Assembly: GCA_003229995.1 (NCBI GenBank)
Contig: QIGJ01000122.1
Span: 1-10,760 of the forward strand
Direction: 5' to 3'
DNA from: Gammaproteobacteria bacterium
GTDB taxonomy: Bacteria > Pseudomonadota > Gammaproteobacteria > SZUA-152
DNA: 10,760 bases
Shown: one piece after another, positions 1-7,158 of the stretch
Numbering within the stretch: the first letter of the stretch is position 1
Layout of the letters: each line of letters opens with the position of its first letter
Notes under the pieces: model-generated
The model's database searches: none
What the model was told of the DNA's origin: nothing
What the model saw: the letters and a program-made list of their open reading frames with translations, nothing else
Made by a program: the position numbers and the translations under genes

Positions 1-1413
1 ATCATGCTCAAGGATGACGAGATGCAGGCACTACAGACGCAAGTCGGTATCGAACCTGAGCCGGTCGAAGCGGAAATGCCGACTTCAGAGACAGCGGTTG
101 AAGAAGAGGCGATGGCGGAGGTTTTGAGCGAAGACGGTGTCGAGGCTGAAGCACCTGTGGAAGCACTTGCTGAGGAAGAAACCGTTGCTGAGCCTGCACC
201 CGTAGCAGAGCCGGGTCTGCTGGATGACCCCATAGTGATGTACGGAGGACTTGGTGTCCTGCTGTTGTTGATCATTGCCACAGTGATTCAGCGCAAGATG
301 CAGGACGGCTTTGAAGAAAGCATTCTGAATGTGGGAGGAAGGGACGATAGCGCGGGCGCAACGGTAGAATCCATGAATGGCGGTGAAAGCTCCATGGTCA
401 GTGATTTTGCCATGAGTGAAATGAGCGGCATGAGTGGTATCGAAAGCGATACGGCTGATGTTGATCCTATTTCCGAAGCTGATGTCTATCTGGCCTACGG
501 TCGCCATCAGCAGGCCGAAGATATTCTCCGGGAGGCGTTGGAAAAAGAGCCGGATCGTCATGAGATCAAACTAAAAATGTTGGAGGTGTTTTTTGCGGCC
601 AAGGATCGTGAATCCTTTGAGCAGCAGGCACAGGAATTACACGATACGCTGGGTGATGAATCTGATCCTATGTGGGCCAAGGCGGTTACCATGGGTGCGC
701 AGTTGTGTCCGGGCAGTGATTTGTTTGGCGGTGGTTCTGCTGAGGCATTGAAGGAAGAGTTGAAAGAAGGTGCCGATACGGGTGACGACGATTTGTTAGA
801 CTTCGACTTTGATATCGATACTGACAATCTTGACGCTGATGCTGCCACAGGCGATACAAAAACTGATGAGATGTTTGCTGAGCTGGAAGCGGCCACCAGT
901 GGTGATGGCGATACTGTTGTCAAAAAAGCGCCCGCTGTGGCCAGTGATGACAACAGTCTCGACTTCGATATGGACATGGGTTCTGATGCCAGTGCCGAAA
1001 CAAAAAAAGATGCGCCAGCGAAAGATAGCGATGACAATAGTCTGGATTTTGATGTTTCTTCCCTGGATTTTAATCTGGACACTGACTCTGATAGTGAAAC
1101 CGCTACGGCATCAACGGATGATGGTAGTCTGGACTTTGATCTTGGCGACATCGATGACGCTGTTATTACAGAAGCCCCGATCAGCGACACAGCAACCGGT
1201 GACGGGACAGAAAGCACCGGTGAGTTTGGTGACGAATTAGGCGATGACGCTTTCGGTGAAGTTGACGAAATTGGCACCAAGCTGGATCTGGCCAAGGCCT
1301 ATGTAGATATGGGTGATGCTGACGGTGCGCGTAGCATCCTTGAAGAAGTTATGGAAGAAGGTGATGGTGCACAGAAGAAACAGGCCGAGGAGTTGCTGTC
1401 GCAAATTGCCTGA
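1..1413 (+). CDS. fimV: FimV-family polar hub protein, C-terminal part (5' end outside window)
   Basis: The reading frame is open at the window edge, so the N-terminal periplasmic LysM part is not seen. The visible 470 codons begin with an acidic, Ala/Glu/Pro-rich stretch. One membrane segment follows (about residues 77-97 counted from the Met at position 4). A cytoplasmic TPR-like block comes next (about 155-212, with a DVYLAYGRHQQAEDILREAL-type helix pair). A long, very acidic Asp/Ser-rich linker then leads to a final TPR-like domain (about 424-469, LDLAKAYVDMGDADGARSIL). This order of acidic region, membrane span, TPR, acidic linker and conserved C-terminal domain is the FimV/TspA plan. 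FimV proteins organise the cell pole and support type IV pilus assembly and twitching; that role comes from the family. The linker repeats a DDNSLDFD-like motif. An intrinsic terminator follows the stop. Assignment is confident; the exact role in this organism is inferred. Confidence 0.9.
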   Translation: MMLKDDEMQALQTQVGIEPEPVEAEMPTSETAVEEEAMAEVLSEDGVEAEAPVEALAEEETVAEPAPVAEPGLLDDPIVMYGGLGVLLLLIIATVIQRKMQDGFEESILNVGGRDDSAGATVESMNGGESSMVSDFAMSEMSGMSGIESDTADVDPISEADVYLAYGRHQQAEDILREALEKEPDRHEIKLKMLEVFFAAKDRESFEQQAQELHDTLGDESDPMWAKAVTMGAQLCPGSDLFGGGSAEALKEELKEGADTGDDDLLDFDFDIDTDNLDADAATGDTKTDEMFAELEAATSGDGDTVVKKAPAVASDDNSLDFDMDMGSDASAETKKDAPAKDSDDNSLDFDVSSLDFNLDTDSDSETATASTDDGSLDFDLGDIDDAVITEAPISDTATGDGTESTGEFGDELGDDAFGEVDEIGTKLDLAKAYVDMGDADGARSILEEVMEEGDGAQKKQAEELLSQIA

Positions 1414-1430
1414 GTTTGAATCGGGTCATT

Positions 1431-1466
1431 AAAAAGGCGTAGACCTGTGGGTCTGCGCCTTTTTTT
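1431..1466 (+). terminator. Intrinsic terminator after fimV
   Basis: A 10-bp GC-rich stem (1436-1445 with 1450-1459, one G-U pair) encloses a 4-nt loop and is followed by seven T (1460-1466). Five A precede the stem at 1431-1435, so the structure could also work weakly on the other strand. It begins 18 nt after the fimV stop and should end that transcript. It finishes only a few bases before the next reading frame opens. Confidence 0.88.
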
Positions 1467-1510
1467 GTGCGATGAGAGTCATTGCTGGATTTAGGTTAAA
1501 ATGTGTCCCC

Positions 1511-2248
1511 ATGCACGCCGTCATCAAAATCGTTTGTTTTTTGGTCTTTGCTACCGCTATGGTGATGGGAGCTAAGCCAGTGTTGTTGGCAGGTTTTATT
1601 CTGGTGTCATCGTTGTATTTGTTCGAGCTTGTCCGGGGCATGCCCACGCAATTACACAATGTGCTGAAGATGCTCAAACGTCTGCGTTGGTTGTTTTTGT
1701 CGATTTTTGTGGTGTACCTGTTTTTTACTCCGGGAATATTACTGCTGCCTGATGTGCTTTGGGGGCCGACACAGGAAGGCCTGACACAGGGACTGTTGCG
1801 TATTGCCGTGCTGGTGCTGATTGTCGCAGCGGTGAATGTGTTGATGGGCAGTACCGGGCAGGCTGAATTTTTATCCGCCGTTAGCTGGTGTCTGCAACCG
1901 TTGGCGTGGTTAGGGTTGTCCCATGAGCGCCTGGCTGTGCGCATTTCGTTGACACTGACCGCAGTGGGTGTGTTGCGCACAGCCTGTCAAGATGAAACGC
2001 GCGATGAAACTTCCGACGTTGTTGTAGCAAAGTCTGCTGAATCTTCCTCATCTGAACCTAAGCTGATGGCCATTGCCAAAACTGCTCACCATCTTTTTGA
2101 CAGAGTGATTAACGATGCGGAGCAAGTTTCCTTGCAAGCCATCACCTTACCCGAACAGTCACGTCCTCCCTTGTTACAGTGGGCTATCCCTGTGTTGCTG
2201 GCGACAGTATTGCTGCTGGTGAAAATTATTATGACGGGCGCGGGATAA
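1511..2248 (+). CDS. CbiQ/EcfT-like integral membrane protein
   Basis: The protein has hydrophobic segments near residues 3-30, 55-75 and 93-112 (counted from the ATG at 1511), a hydrophilic Ser/Glu/Asp-rich stretch, and a C-terminal membrane segment. The central region (KRLRWLFLS..VVYLFFTPG..., then PTQEGLTQGLLRIAVLVLIVAA and later LSHERLAVRISLTL) resembles CbiQ/EcfT transmembrane subunits of energy-coupling-factor vitamin or metal transporters. I see no clear Ala-Arg-Gly coupling motif, and no ATPase or substrate-binding gene is nearby, so transport is not established. An upstream in-frame ATG lies at 1472, but it sits 6 nt after the terminator T-run. I prefer 1511, although neither start has a good ribosome site. 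The stop is 4 nt before truA, which suggests co-expression. If this is not an ECF component, it is a conserved membrane protein of unknown function. Confidence 0.6.
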   Translation: MHAVIKIVCFLVFATAMVMGAKPVLLAGFILVSSLYLFELVRGMPTQLHNVLKMLKRLRWLFLSIFVVYLFFTPGILLLPDVLWGPTQEGLTQGLLRIAVLVLIVAAVNVLMGSTGQAEFLSAVSWCLQPLAWLGLSHERLAVRISLTLTAVGVLRTACQDETRDETSDVVVAKSAESSSSEPKLMAIAKTAHHLFDRVINDAEQVSLQAITLPEQSRPPLLQWAIPVLLATVLLLVKIIMTGAG

Positions 2249-2252
2249 AGCG

Positions 2253-3035
2253 ATGCGCATGGCGATGGGTATCGAATACGATGGCAGTCATTTTTGCGGC
2301 TGGCAAGCCCAAAAGCAGGATGTGCCGACGGTGCAGGGAATGTTGGAAGCAGGTTTGTCCCAAGTCGCCAATGCAAAGATAAAAGTGATTTGCGCTGGCC
2401 GTACCGACGCTGGCGTACATGCCTGTGGCCAAGTGATTCATTTTGAAACCAGCGCCGAGCGCAGTGAGCATTCCTGGGTGTATGGTACCAATGCCAATAT
2501 TGATAAAACGATTTCTGTGCAGTGGGCCAGACCGGTCGTCGGAGATTTTCACGCACGTTTTGGCGCAGTACGGCGGCGCTACCGTTATGTGATCGTCAAT
2601 CGCGAGATACGCCCCACCTTTGCTGCCAGACGAGTGGCGTGGGATCACCGGGTACTGGATGAACAGCGCATGCAACAAGCGGGGCACTCTCTGCTCGGCG
2701 AACATGATTTTAATGCCTATCGTGCTGTTGCCTGTCAGGCGCACAGCTCGGTGCGCACTCTATATCAGCTGGATGTACATCGTCAGGAAGACCTGATCAT
2801 TATCGACCTCGAAGCGAATGCTTTTTTGCAGCACATGGTGCGTAATATTGCCGGGGTGTTGATGGCCATCGGGGCAGGTGAGCAGGCTGTGGAGTGGAGC
2901 AAAGTCGTGCTGGAGACCCGCAATCGTACTCAGGGTGGTGTTACCGCGCCGCCGTACGGACTTTATTTTATGAGCGTGGAATATCCGCCTGAGTTTGGTA
3001 TCCCGCAGGTTCCGCCGACCCGACTGGTCTGGTAA
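2253..3035 (+). CDS. truA: tRNA pseudouridine(38-40) synthase TruA
   Basis: TruA converts uridines 38-40 of the tRNA anticodon stem-loop to pseudouridine. The 260-residue protein has the family opening GIEYDGSHFCGWQ (6-18). The catalytic loop CAGRTDAGVHACGQVIHF has its essential Asp at residue 52. RRRYRYVIVNR lies mid-protein, and FLQHMVRNIAGVLMAIG is the conserved C-terminal helix. Length fits the family (about 260-270). The start at 2253 is 4 nt after the stop of the membrane protein, so translation is probably coupled. Nearby in-frame ATGs at 2259 and 2265 are possible alternatives because the ribosome site is weak. Confidence 0.96.
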   Translation: MRMAMGIEYDGSHFCGWQAQKQDVPTVQGMLEAGLSQVANAKIKVICAGRTDAGVHACGQVIHFETSAERSEHSWVYGTNANIDKTISVQWARPVVGDFHARFGAVRRRYRYVIVNREIRPTFAARRVAWDHRVLDEQRMQQAGHSLLGEHDFNAYRAVACQAHSSVRTLYQLDVHRQEDLIIIDLEANAFLQHMVRNIAGVLMAIGAGEQAVEWSKVVLETRNRTQGGVTAPPYGLYFMSVEYPPEFGIPQVPPTRLVW

Positions 3036-3074
3036 CCTGAGCGGTTCTTTCGCCATGTTTAGCTTTTGTCGCTT

Positions 3075-3686
3075 ATGACCACTCGTATCAAGATATGCGG
3101 CATCACCCGCCCGGAAGACGCGCGGCACGCTGCGGCGCTGGGTGTAGATGCCATTGGTCTGGTGTTTTACGGCCCCAGCCCACGTAATGTGGATATTGAA
3201 CAAGCCTGTGCGGTGATGAATATTCTGCCACCCTTTGTGAGCTCGGTCGGTTTGTTTGTGAATGCGACGGAGGATGACATTCAAGGTGTACTGGATCGGG
3301 TTAATCTGGACTTTCATGGCGACGAGTCCCCCGAATTTTGCACCCGTTTCAGTCGGCCGTACATCAAGGCCATCCGTATGCGTGAAGATGTGGATTTGCA
3401 GGTTGAGGCGGATAAGTATGCGCAAGCCCGGGGATTGTTGCTGGACGCTTATCACCCGGCTTTGCCAGGTGGCACGGGAGTGTCTTTTGACTGGGCGCGG
3501 GTACCGGATGATTTGCTGACGCCAGTGATACTGGCCGGAGGATTGAGCGCTGACAATATTGGCGAAGCCATTCGTACCGTGCAGCCCTATGCTGTGGACG
3601 TGAGTGGCGGTGTCGAGGCAGAGAAAGGTATCAAGGATTGGGGTAAAATGACGGATTTTGTCGCCGGGGTGCGTGCGGCGAAGTAG
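3075..3686 (+). CDS. trpF: Phosphoribosylanthranilate isomerase
   Basis: TrpF isomerises N-(5'-phosphoribosyl)anthranilate to the carboxyphenylamino-deoxyribulose phosphate that TrpC uses. The 203-residue TIM barrel starts TRIKICGITRPEDA. Cys8 matches the catalytic base, and Asp124 in LLLDAYHPALPGGTG matches the catalytic acid of characterised TrpF enzymes. The phosphate-binding strands LAGGLSADNI (153-162) and AVDVSGGVE (173-181) are intact. The frame extends upstream to a TTG at 3066, but the ATG at 3075 fits the family N-terminus. No strong ribosome site is visible. It lies 39 nt after truA. TrpC is not in the window. Confidence 0.95.
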   Translation: MTTRIKICGITRPEDARHAAALGVDAIGLVFYGPSPRNVDIEQACAVMNILPPFVSSVGLFVNATEDDIQGVLDRVNLDFHGDESPEFCTRFSRPYIKAIRMREDVDLQVEADKYAQARGLLLDAYHPALPGGTGVSFDWARVPDDLLTPVILAGGLSADNIGEAIRTVQPYAVDVSGGVEAEKGIKDWGKMTDFVAGVRAAK

Positions 3687-3709
3687 GTGTTGGTGAAATA
3701 TGTGTTTTT

Positions 3710-3791
3710 AACGCGGAGTGCGCAGAGGCGCAGAGGCGCAGAGAAAAATAATAAAAACTCTGTGCCTCCGTGTCTCTGCGACCTCTGTGTT
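3710..3791 (+). repeat. Palindromic CGCAGAG-type intergenic repeat
   Basis: Two 34-nt arms (3710-3743 and 3758-3791) are inverted complements at 26 of 34 positions, and several mismatches can form G-U pairs in RNA. The loop is 14 nt and A-rich. The left arm contains three exact tandem copies of the 8-mer GCGCAGAG (3720-3743). From memory, similar palindromes are scattered between genes in many bacterial genomes and create spurious reading frames with Ser-Ala-Pro-Leu-Arg-Leu-Cys-like peptides, as the opposite strand does here. It fills much of the trpF-trpB spacer, and a transcript through it would fold into a long hairpin. It is non-coding and probably a small mobile or expanding repeat. Confidence 0.8.
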
Positions 3792-3844
3792 TTATTGGTG
3801 GACCCAATAATAACGCTCATTCTAAATGAGTCGGGTCATTAGTT

Positions 3845-3850
3845 TAGAGG
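3845..3850 (+). promoter_or_regulatory. Ribosome-binding site that favours a GTG start for trpB
   Basis: A purine-rich TAGAGG lies 8 nt before an in-frame GTG at 3859. The upstream ATG at 3826 has no comparable site, because it is preceded by CATTCTAA. This spacing favours initiation at 3859. Confidence 0.5.
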
Positions 3851-3858
3851 TTGTTAAT

Positions 3859-5085
3859 GTGTCACAGATCGAAAATACAAACGAACCACTCATTGGCCAA
3901 CTACCAGACAGTCATGGCCACTTTGGCGTTTACGGGGGTAAGTTCGTTGCTGAAACCTTGATGGTACCGTTGCAGGAGTTGCAGGATGCTTACGATCAAT
4001 ACCTCACCGATCCTGGTTTTATTGCCGAGCTGGATGCTGATTTACAGAACTACGTAGGTCGCCCTTCACCACTGTATCTGGCCAAAGGCTGGACCCGCCA
4101 TCTTGGTGGTGCGCAGATTTATCTCAAACGCGAAGACCTCAATCACACCGGCGCGCACAAGGTGAACAACACCATCGGTCAGGTGCTGTTGGCCAAACGC
4201 CTGGGCAAAACCCGCATTATTGCCGAGACCGGCGCGGGTCAGCACGGTGTTGCCACAGCCACCGTTGCCGCAAGGCTGGGACTGAAATGCGTGATTTACA
4301 TGGGTGCGGTAGACATCGCCCGGCAGGCCATCAATGTCTATCGCATGAAGCTGCTGGGCGCAGAAGTGGTGTCGGTGGAATCCGGTTCGAAGACACTCAA
4401 GGACGCACTTAACGAGGCCATGCGAGACTGGGTGACCAATGTCGATGATACTTTTTACATCATCGGCACTGTCGCTGGGCCTCACCCGTATCCTGTCATG
4501 GTGCGTGATTTTCAGGCCATTATCGGTCGAGAGGCGCGACAGCAAATTCAACAGCAGGCGGGGCGACTGCCTGATGCACTGATTGCCTGCGTAGGTGGCG
4601 GCTCCAATGCCATTGGCCTGTTTTATCCGTTTTTGGATGACAAGGGTGTGGCTGTTTACGGTGTCGAAGCGGCCGGTGACGGGCTGGATTCCGGTCGTCA
4701 TGCTGCACCACTGTGCGCCGGGCGTCCGGGCGTGCTGCACGGCAACCGTACCTATTTAATGGAAGATGATGATGGACAGATCATCGAAACGCATTCTGTG
4801 TCCGCCGGGCTGGACTACCCCGGGGTCGGCCCTGAGCATGCCTGGTTGAAAGACATCGGTCGCGCTGAATACGTGGCTATTGATGATGACGAAGCCTTGC
4901 AGGCTTTTCATGATTTGACCCGTATCGAAGGTATTATTCCGGCACTGGAATCCAGTCACGCGCTGGCCTATGCCACCAAACTGGCTCCTGATATGGACAA
5001 GGATCAGATTATCATCGTCAATCTTTCCGGGCGGGGGGATAAAGATATCCACACCGTGGCGGCGCTGGACGGCATTGAAGTTTGA
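3859..5085 (+). CDS. trpB: Tryptophan synthase beta chain
   Basis: TrpB is the PLP-dependent beta subunit that condenses indole with L-serine to give tryptophan in the alpha2-beta2 complex with TrpA. From the GTG start, the PLP lysine is residue 101 in [11 protein letters not shown]. The catalytic Glu is residue 123 in ETGAGQHG, the phosphate loop GGGSNAIG is at about 246-253, and SGRGDKD is at about 390-396 near the end. The body reads as a standard TrpB1 enzyme, with [15 protein letters not shown] near its start. The start is chosen from the upstream ribosome site. The alternative ATG at 3826 adds 11 residues with no family resemblance that I can see. Length is 408 residues, normal for the family. 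Unusually, trpA does not follow directly: 288 nt of repeat-containing DNA intervene. Confidence 0.95.
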   Translation: MSQIENTNEPLIGQLPDSHGHFGVYGGKFVAETLMVPLQELQDAYDQYLTDPGFIAELDADLQNYVGRPSPLYLAKGWTRHLGGAQIYLKREDLNHTGAHKVNNTIGQVLLAKRLGKTRIIAETGAGQHGVATATVAARLGLKCVIYMGAVDIARQAINVYRMKLLGAEVVSVESGSKTLKDALNEAMRDWVTNVDDTFYIIGTVAGPHPYPVMVRDFQAIIGREARQQIQQQAGRLPDALIACVGGGSNAIGLFYPFLDDKGVAVYGVEAAGDGLDSGRHAAPLCAGRPGVLHGNRTYLMEDDDGQIIETHSVSAGLDYPGVGPEHAWLKDIGRAEYVAIDDDEALQAFHDLTRIEGIIPALESSHALAYATKLAPDMDKDQIIIVNLSGRGDKDIHTVAALDGIEV

Positions 5086-5109
5086 GCCAAGTTTCTAAAC
5101 ATGAAACCT

Positions 5110-5289
5110 AGATCCTGCAAGTGCTCGCACTCACTCAGCACAAGCTCTTGATCCGTAGAGTGAGATGAAACTTTTCGGTAATCACAATAAGGATTATGCT
5201 CAAAGTTGTCATTCACTCTACGAATCAATATCTCGCCTAAGAGCGCCTACTTTTGGTGCACTGCGCAAGCACGATCACTTGCAGGATCT
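5110..5289. repeat. About 180-bp imperfect palindrome, MITE-like
   Basis: The outer ends are a perfect 14-bp inverted repeat (5110-5123 AGATCCTGCAAGTG with 5276-5289). Inner segments also pair in nested order: 5148-5163 with 5213-5228 (15 of 16), 5165-5168 with 5209-5212, 5169-5174 with 5202-5207, and 5179-5183 with 5192-5196, leaving an 8-nt loop. The right arm has about 23 nt more than the left between the outer and middle pairs. No real gene lies inside. Terminal inverted repeats plus self-complementarity along the whole length suggest a miniature transposable element or another mobile palindrome. I see no convincing target duplication. Confidence 0.75.
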
Positions 5290-5305
5290 TTTAAAAAAAG
5301 GGTTT

Positions 5306-5345
5306 CCTTTGCGTTCTCTGCACCTCCGCGCCTTTGCATTGGATT
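5306..5345 (-). repeat. Degraded single arm resembling the CGCAGAG repeat
   Basis: The segment containing TTTGCGTTCTCTGCACCTCC and then GCGCCTTTGC resembles the right arm of the palindrome at 3710-3791, which has CTCTG, CCTCC and CTCTGCG units. No matching left arm is found next to it, so it looks like a partial or decayed copy. It ends about 30 nt before the trpA start. The similarity is clear by eye but imperfect. Confidence 0.5.
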
Positions 5346-5373
5346 TTTAATCGTCTACTTGATTGGAAAAGAC

Positions 5374-6204
5374 ATGAGTCGTATCAAAAACTGTTTCGAC
5401 AAACTAAAAGCCGGGAACCGCAAGGCGCTGATCCCTTACGTGATGGCAGGAGACCCCGAACCCAATGTTACTGTGCCGTTGATGCATGCCATGGTTAATG
5501 CTGGTGCCAACATTATCGAACTGGGTGTACCCTTTTCTGATCCCATGGCGGATGGTCCGGTGATCCAGCGCGCTGCTGAACGGGCATTGGAGCATCATGT
5601 CAGCCTGCGCGACGTGTTAGCCATGGTGACCGAATTCCGCCAGCAAGACAGTCAGACTCCGGTGGTACTTATGGGCTACCTCAATCCGGTAGAAATGATG
5701 GGCTACACGGCGTTTGCCGAAGCCGCTGCACAGGCAGATGTCGACGGCGTGCTCACCGTTGATTTGCCGCCCGAAGAGGCTGATACATTGGTGACTGCAC
5801 TTCGATCACAACAACTCGATCCTGTTTTCCTGTTGGCTCCCACCTCGAATGATGAACGTATTAAACTCATCTGCGAGGTCGCCAGCGGTTACGTTTATTA
5901 TGTTGCAGTGAAGGGCGTCACCGGGGCAGGTAATCTCGATGTGCAAGCCGTGGCGAGCAAGCTGGAACGGATTCGTAAACATACTGATTTACCAGTAGGT
6001 GTCGGTTTTGGTATCAAGGATGCGAAATCAGCAACCGCTGTCGCCGCTGTGGCTGATGCCATCGTCGTGGGGAGTGCCCTAGTGCAAAAAGTGGAGCAGG
6101 CTGCTGGTCAACACGATAGAATCAGCACAGAAATTACCGGATTGCTGATGCAAATGCGGGTGGGGATGGACGCATATAATCCGAGTATAAAAACCGTGAG
6201 ATAA
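5374..6204 (+). CDS. trpA: Tryptophan synthase alpha chain
   Basis: TrpA cleaves indole-3-glycerol phosphate to indole and glyceraldehyde-3-phosphate and channels indole to TrpB. The 276-residue TIM barrel has the two catalytic acids, Glu49 and Asp60, in [16 protein letters not shown], at the same numbering as the enteric enzyme. Also present are the phosphate-binding loop [19 protein letters not shown], and the C-terminal [12 protein letters not shown]. The start at 5374 has a ribosome site (GGAAAAG, about 5365-5371) and gives the family N-terminus [11 protein letters not shown]. The frame stays open upstream to 5206 only because the repeats happen to lack stops. Separation from trpB by repeats is unusual, since this pair is normally adjacent or overlapping. 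accD follows after 30 nt. Confidence 0.95.
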   Translation: MSRIKNCFDKLKAGNRKALIPYVMAGDPEPNVTVPLMHAMVNAGANIIELGVPFSDPMADGPVIQRAAERALEHHVSLRDVLAMVTEFRQQDSQTPVVLMGYLNPVEMMGYTAFAEAAAQADVDGVLTVDLPPEEADTLVTALRSQQLDPVFLLAPTSNDERIKLICEVASGYVYYVAVKGVTGAGNLDVQAVASKLERIRKHTDLPVGVGFGIKDAKSATAVAAVADAIVVGSALVQKVEQAAGQHDRISTEITGLLMQMRVGMDAYNPSIKTVR

Positions 6205-6234
6205 AATAACTGAATATAGAGTGTAAAAAACACC

Positions 6235-7158
6235 ATGAGCTGGCTAAAAAAATTAATCCCATCAAGAATCAGCACCCAGAGCGGCCAGAAAAAGGCTGTG
6301 CCGGAAGGCATTTGGGCTAAATGTACGGCGTGCAGCGCCGTGTTGTATCGCGCAGAACTGGAGCGCAATCTGGATGTTTGTCCCAAGTGCGATCACCACA
6401 TGCGCGTGGGTGCACGCCGTCGTCTGGATATTTTCCTCGATGAAGAGCCTCGCGTGGAAATTGGTGCGGAAGTGCTTCCGGTTGATGTGCTTAAATTTAA
6501 AGACGTAAAAAAATACAAAGATCGCCTGACCGAGGCACAAAAGACCACAGGAGAAACGGACGCCCTGGTGAGCATGATGGGGCAGGTGCAGGGAGTGCCG
6601 TTGGTGGCAGTGGCTTTTGAATTTAAGTTTATGGGTGGCTCTATGGGTTCGGTGGTGGGCGAACGTTTTGTGCGTGCGGTAAATACCTCGCTGGAACACA
6701 ATATTCCGCTGGTCTGTTTTTCAGCCAGTGGTGGTGCGCGCATGCAGGAAGCGCTGTTTTCGCTGATGCAAATGGCCAAAACCAGTGCGGCTCTGGCGAA
6801 ACTCAGTCAGCAGGGTATTCCGTTTATTTCTGTGTTGACCGACCCCACCATGGGCGGTGTGTCGGCCAGTCTGGCCATGTTGGGTGATGTGCATATTGCA
6901 GAGCCCAAGGCGTTGATCGGTTTTGCCGGGCCGAAAGTCATCGAACAAACGGTGCGCCAAACTCTGCCGGAAGGTTTCCAGCGCAGCGAGTTTTTACAGG
7001 AAAAAGGCGCAGTGGATATGGTGATTGACCGACGTGAGTTACGTGACCGTGTGGCTGGTTTGTTGAGGATATTAACGGGGCAGCCTGCACTTGATCACAG
7101 CGATGAACAGTGTGCAGTTAATGATCGGCCAGGAGAAAACCAAACCCAGAGCCTTTAG
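6235..7158 (+). CDS. accD: Acetyl-CoA carboxylase carboxyltransferase subunit beta
   Basis: AccD with AccA transfers CO2 from carboxybiotin to acetyl-CoA, making malonyl-CoA for fatty acid synthesis. The N-terminal zinc ribbon has Cys30, Cys33, Cys49 and Cys52 (CTAC...CPKC). The crotonase-like carboxyltransferase core includes [16 protein letters not shown], the Gly-rich [22 protein letters not shown], and [19 protein letters not shown] near the C-terminus. The 307 residues match the usual length. The last 20 or so residues are a polar tail. The ribosome site is weak (TAGAG, about 13 nt upstream), and trpA ends 30 nt before. In many gammaproteobacteria folC follows directly; here about 3.2 kb intervenes. 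Confidence 0.97.
   Translation: MSWLKKLIPSRISTQSGQKKAVPEGIWAKCTACSAVLYRAELERNLDVCPKCDHHMRVGARRRLDIFLDEEPRVEIGAEVLPVDVLKFKDVKKYKDRLTEAQKTTGETDALVSMMGQVQGVPLVAVAFEFKFMGGSMGSVVGERFVRAVNTSLEHNIPLVCFSASGGARMQEALFSLMQMAKTSAALAKLSQQGIPFISVLTDPTMGGVSASLAMLGDVHIAEPKALIGFAGPKVIEQTVRQTLPEGFQRSEFLQEKGAVDMVIDRRELRDRVAGLLRILTGQPALDHSDEQCAVNDRPGENQTQSL

Noticed and set aside
558..1295. Long Ser-rich open frame on the minus strand of fimV
   Set aside because: It is the antisense of the Asp/Ser codon-rich linker. Its low-complexity composition follows from that, and no start signal or domain is seen.
3587..3820. Minus-strand 77-codon frame across the trpF end and the repeat
   Set aside because: Its peptide is the typical artefact translation of the CGCAGAG palindrome and overlaps trpF.
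3795..3826. Possible sigma-70 promoter before trpB (TTGGTG with a weak -10)
   Set aside because: The -10 box at proper spacing is poor, so it is not listed as a feature. No TrpR-like operator or Trp-rich leader peptide was found either.
1420..3841. Shared TCGGGTCATTA 11-mer at about 1421 and 3831
   Set aside because: An 11-base match is expected by chance in a window of this size, and the contexts differ.
5206..5373. N-terminal extension of trpA by 56 codons
   Set aside because: It consists of repeat sequence without a ribosome site, and the ATG at 5374 gives the exact family N-terminus and catalytic residue numbering.
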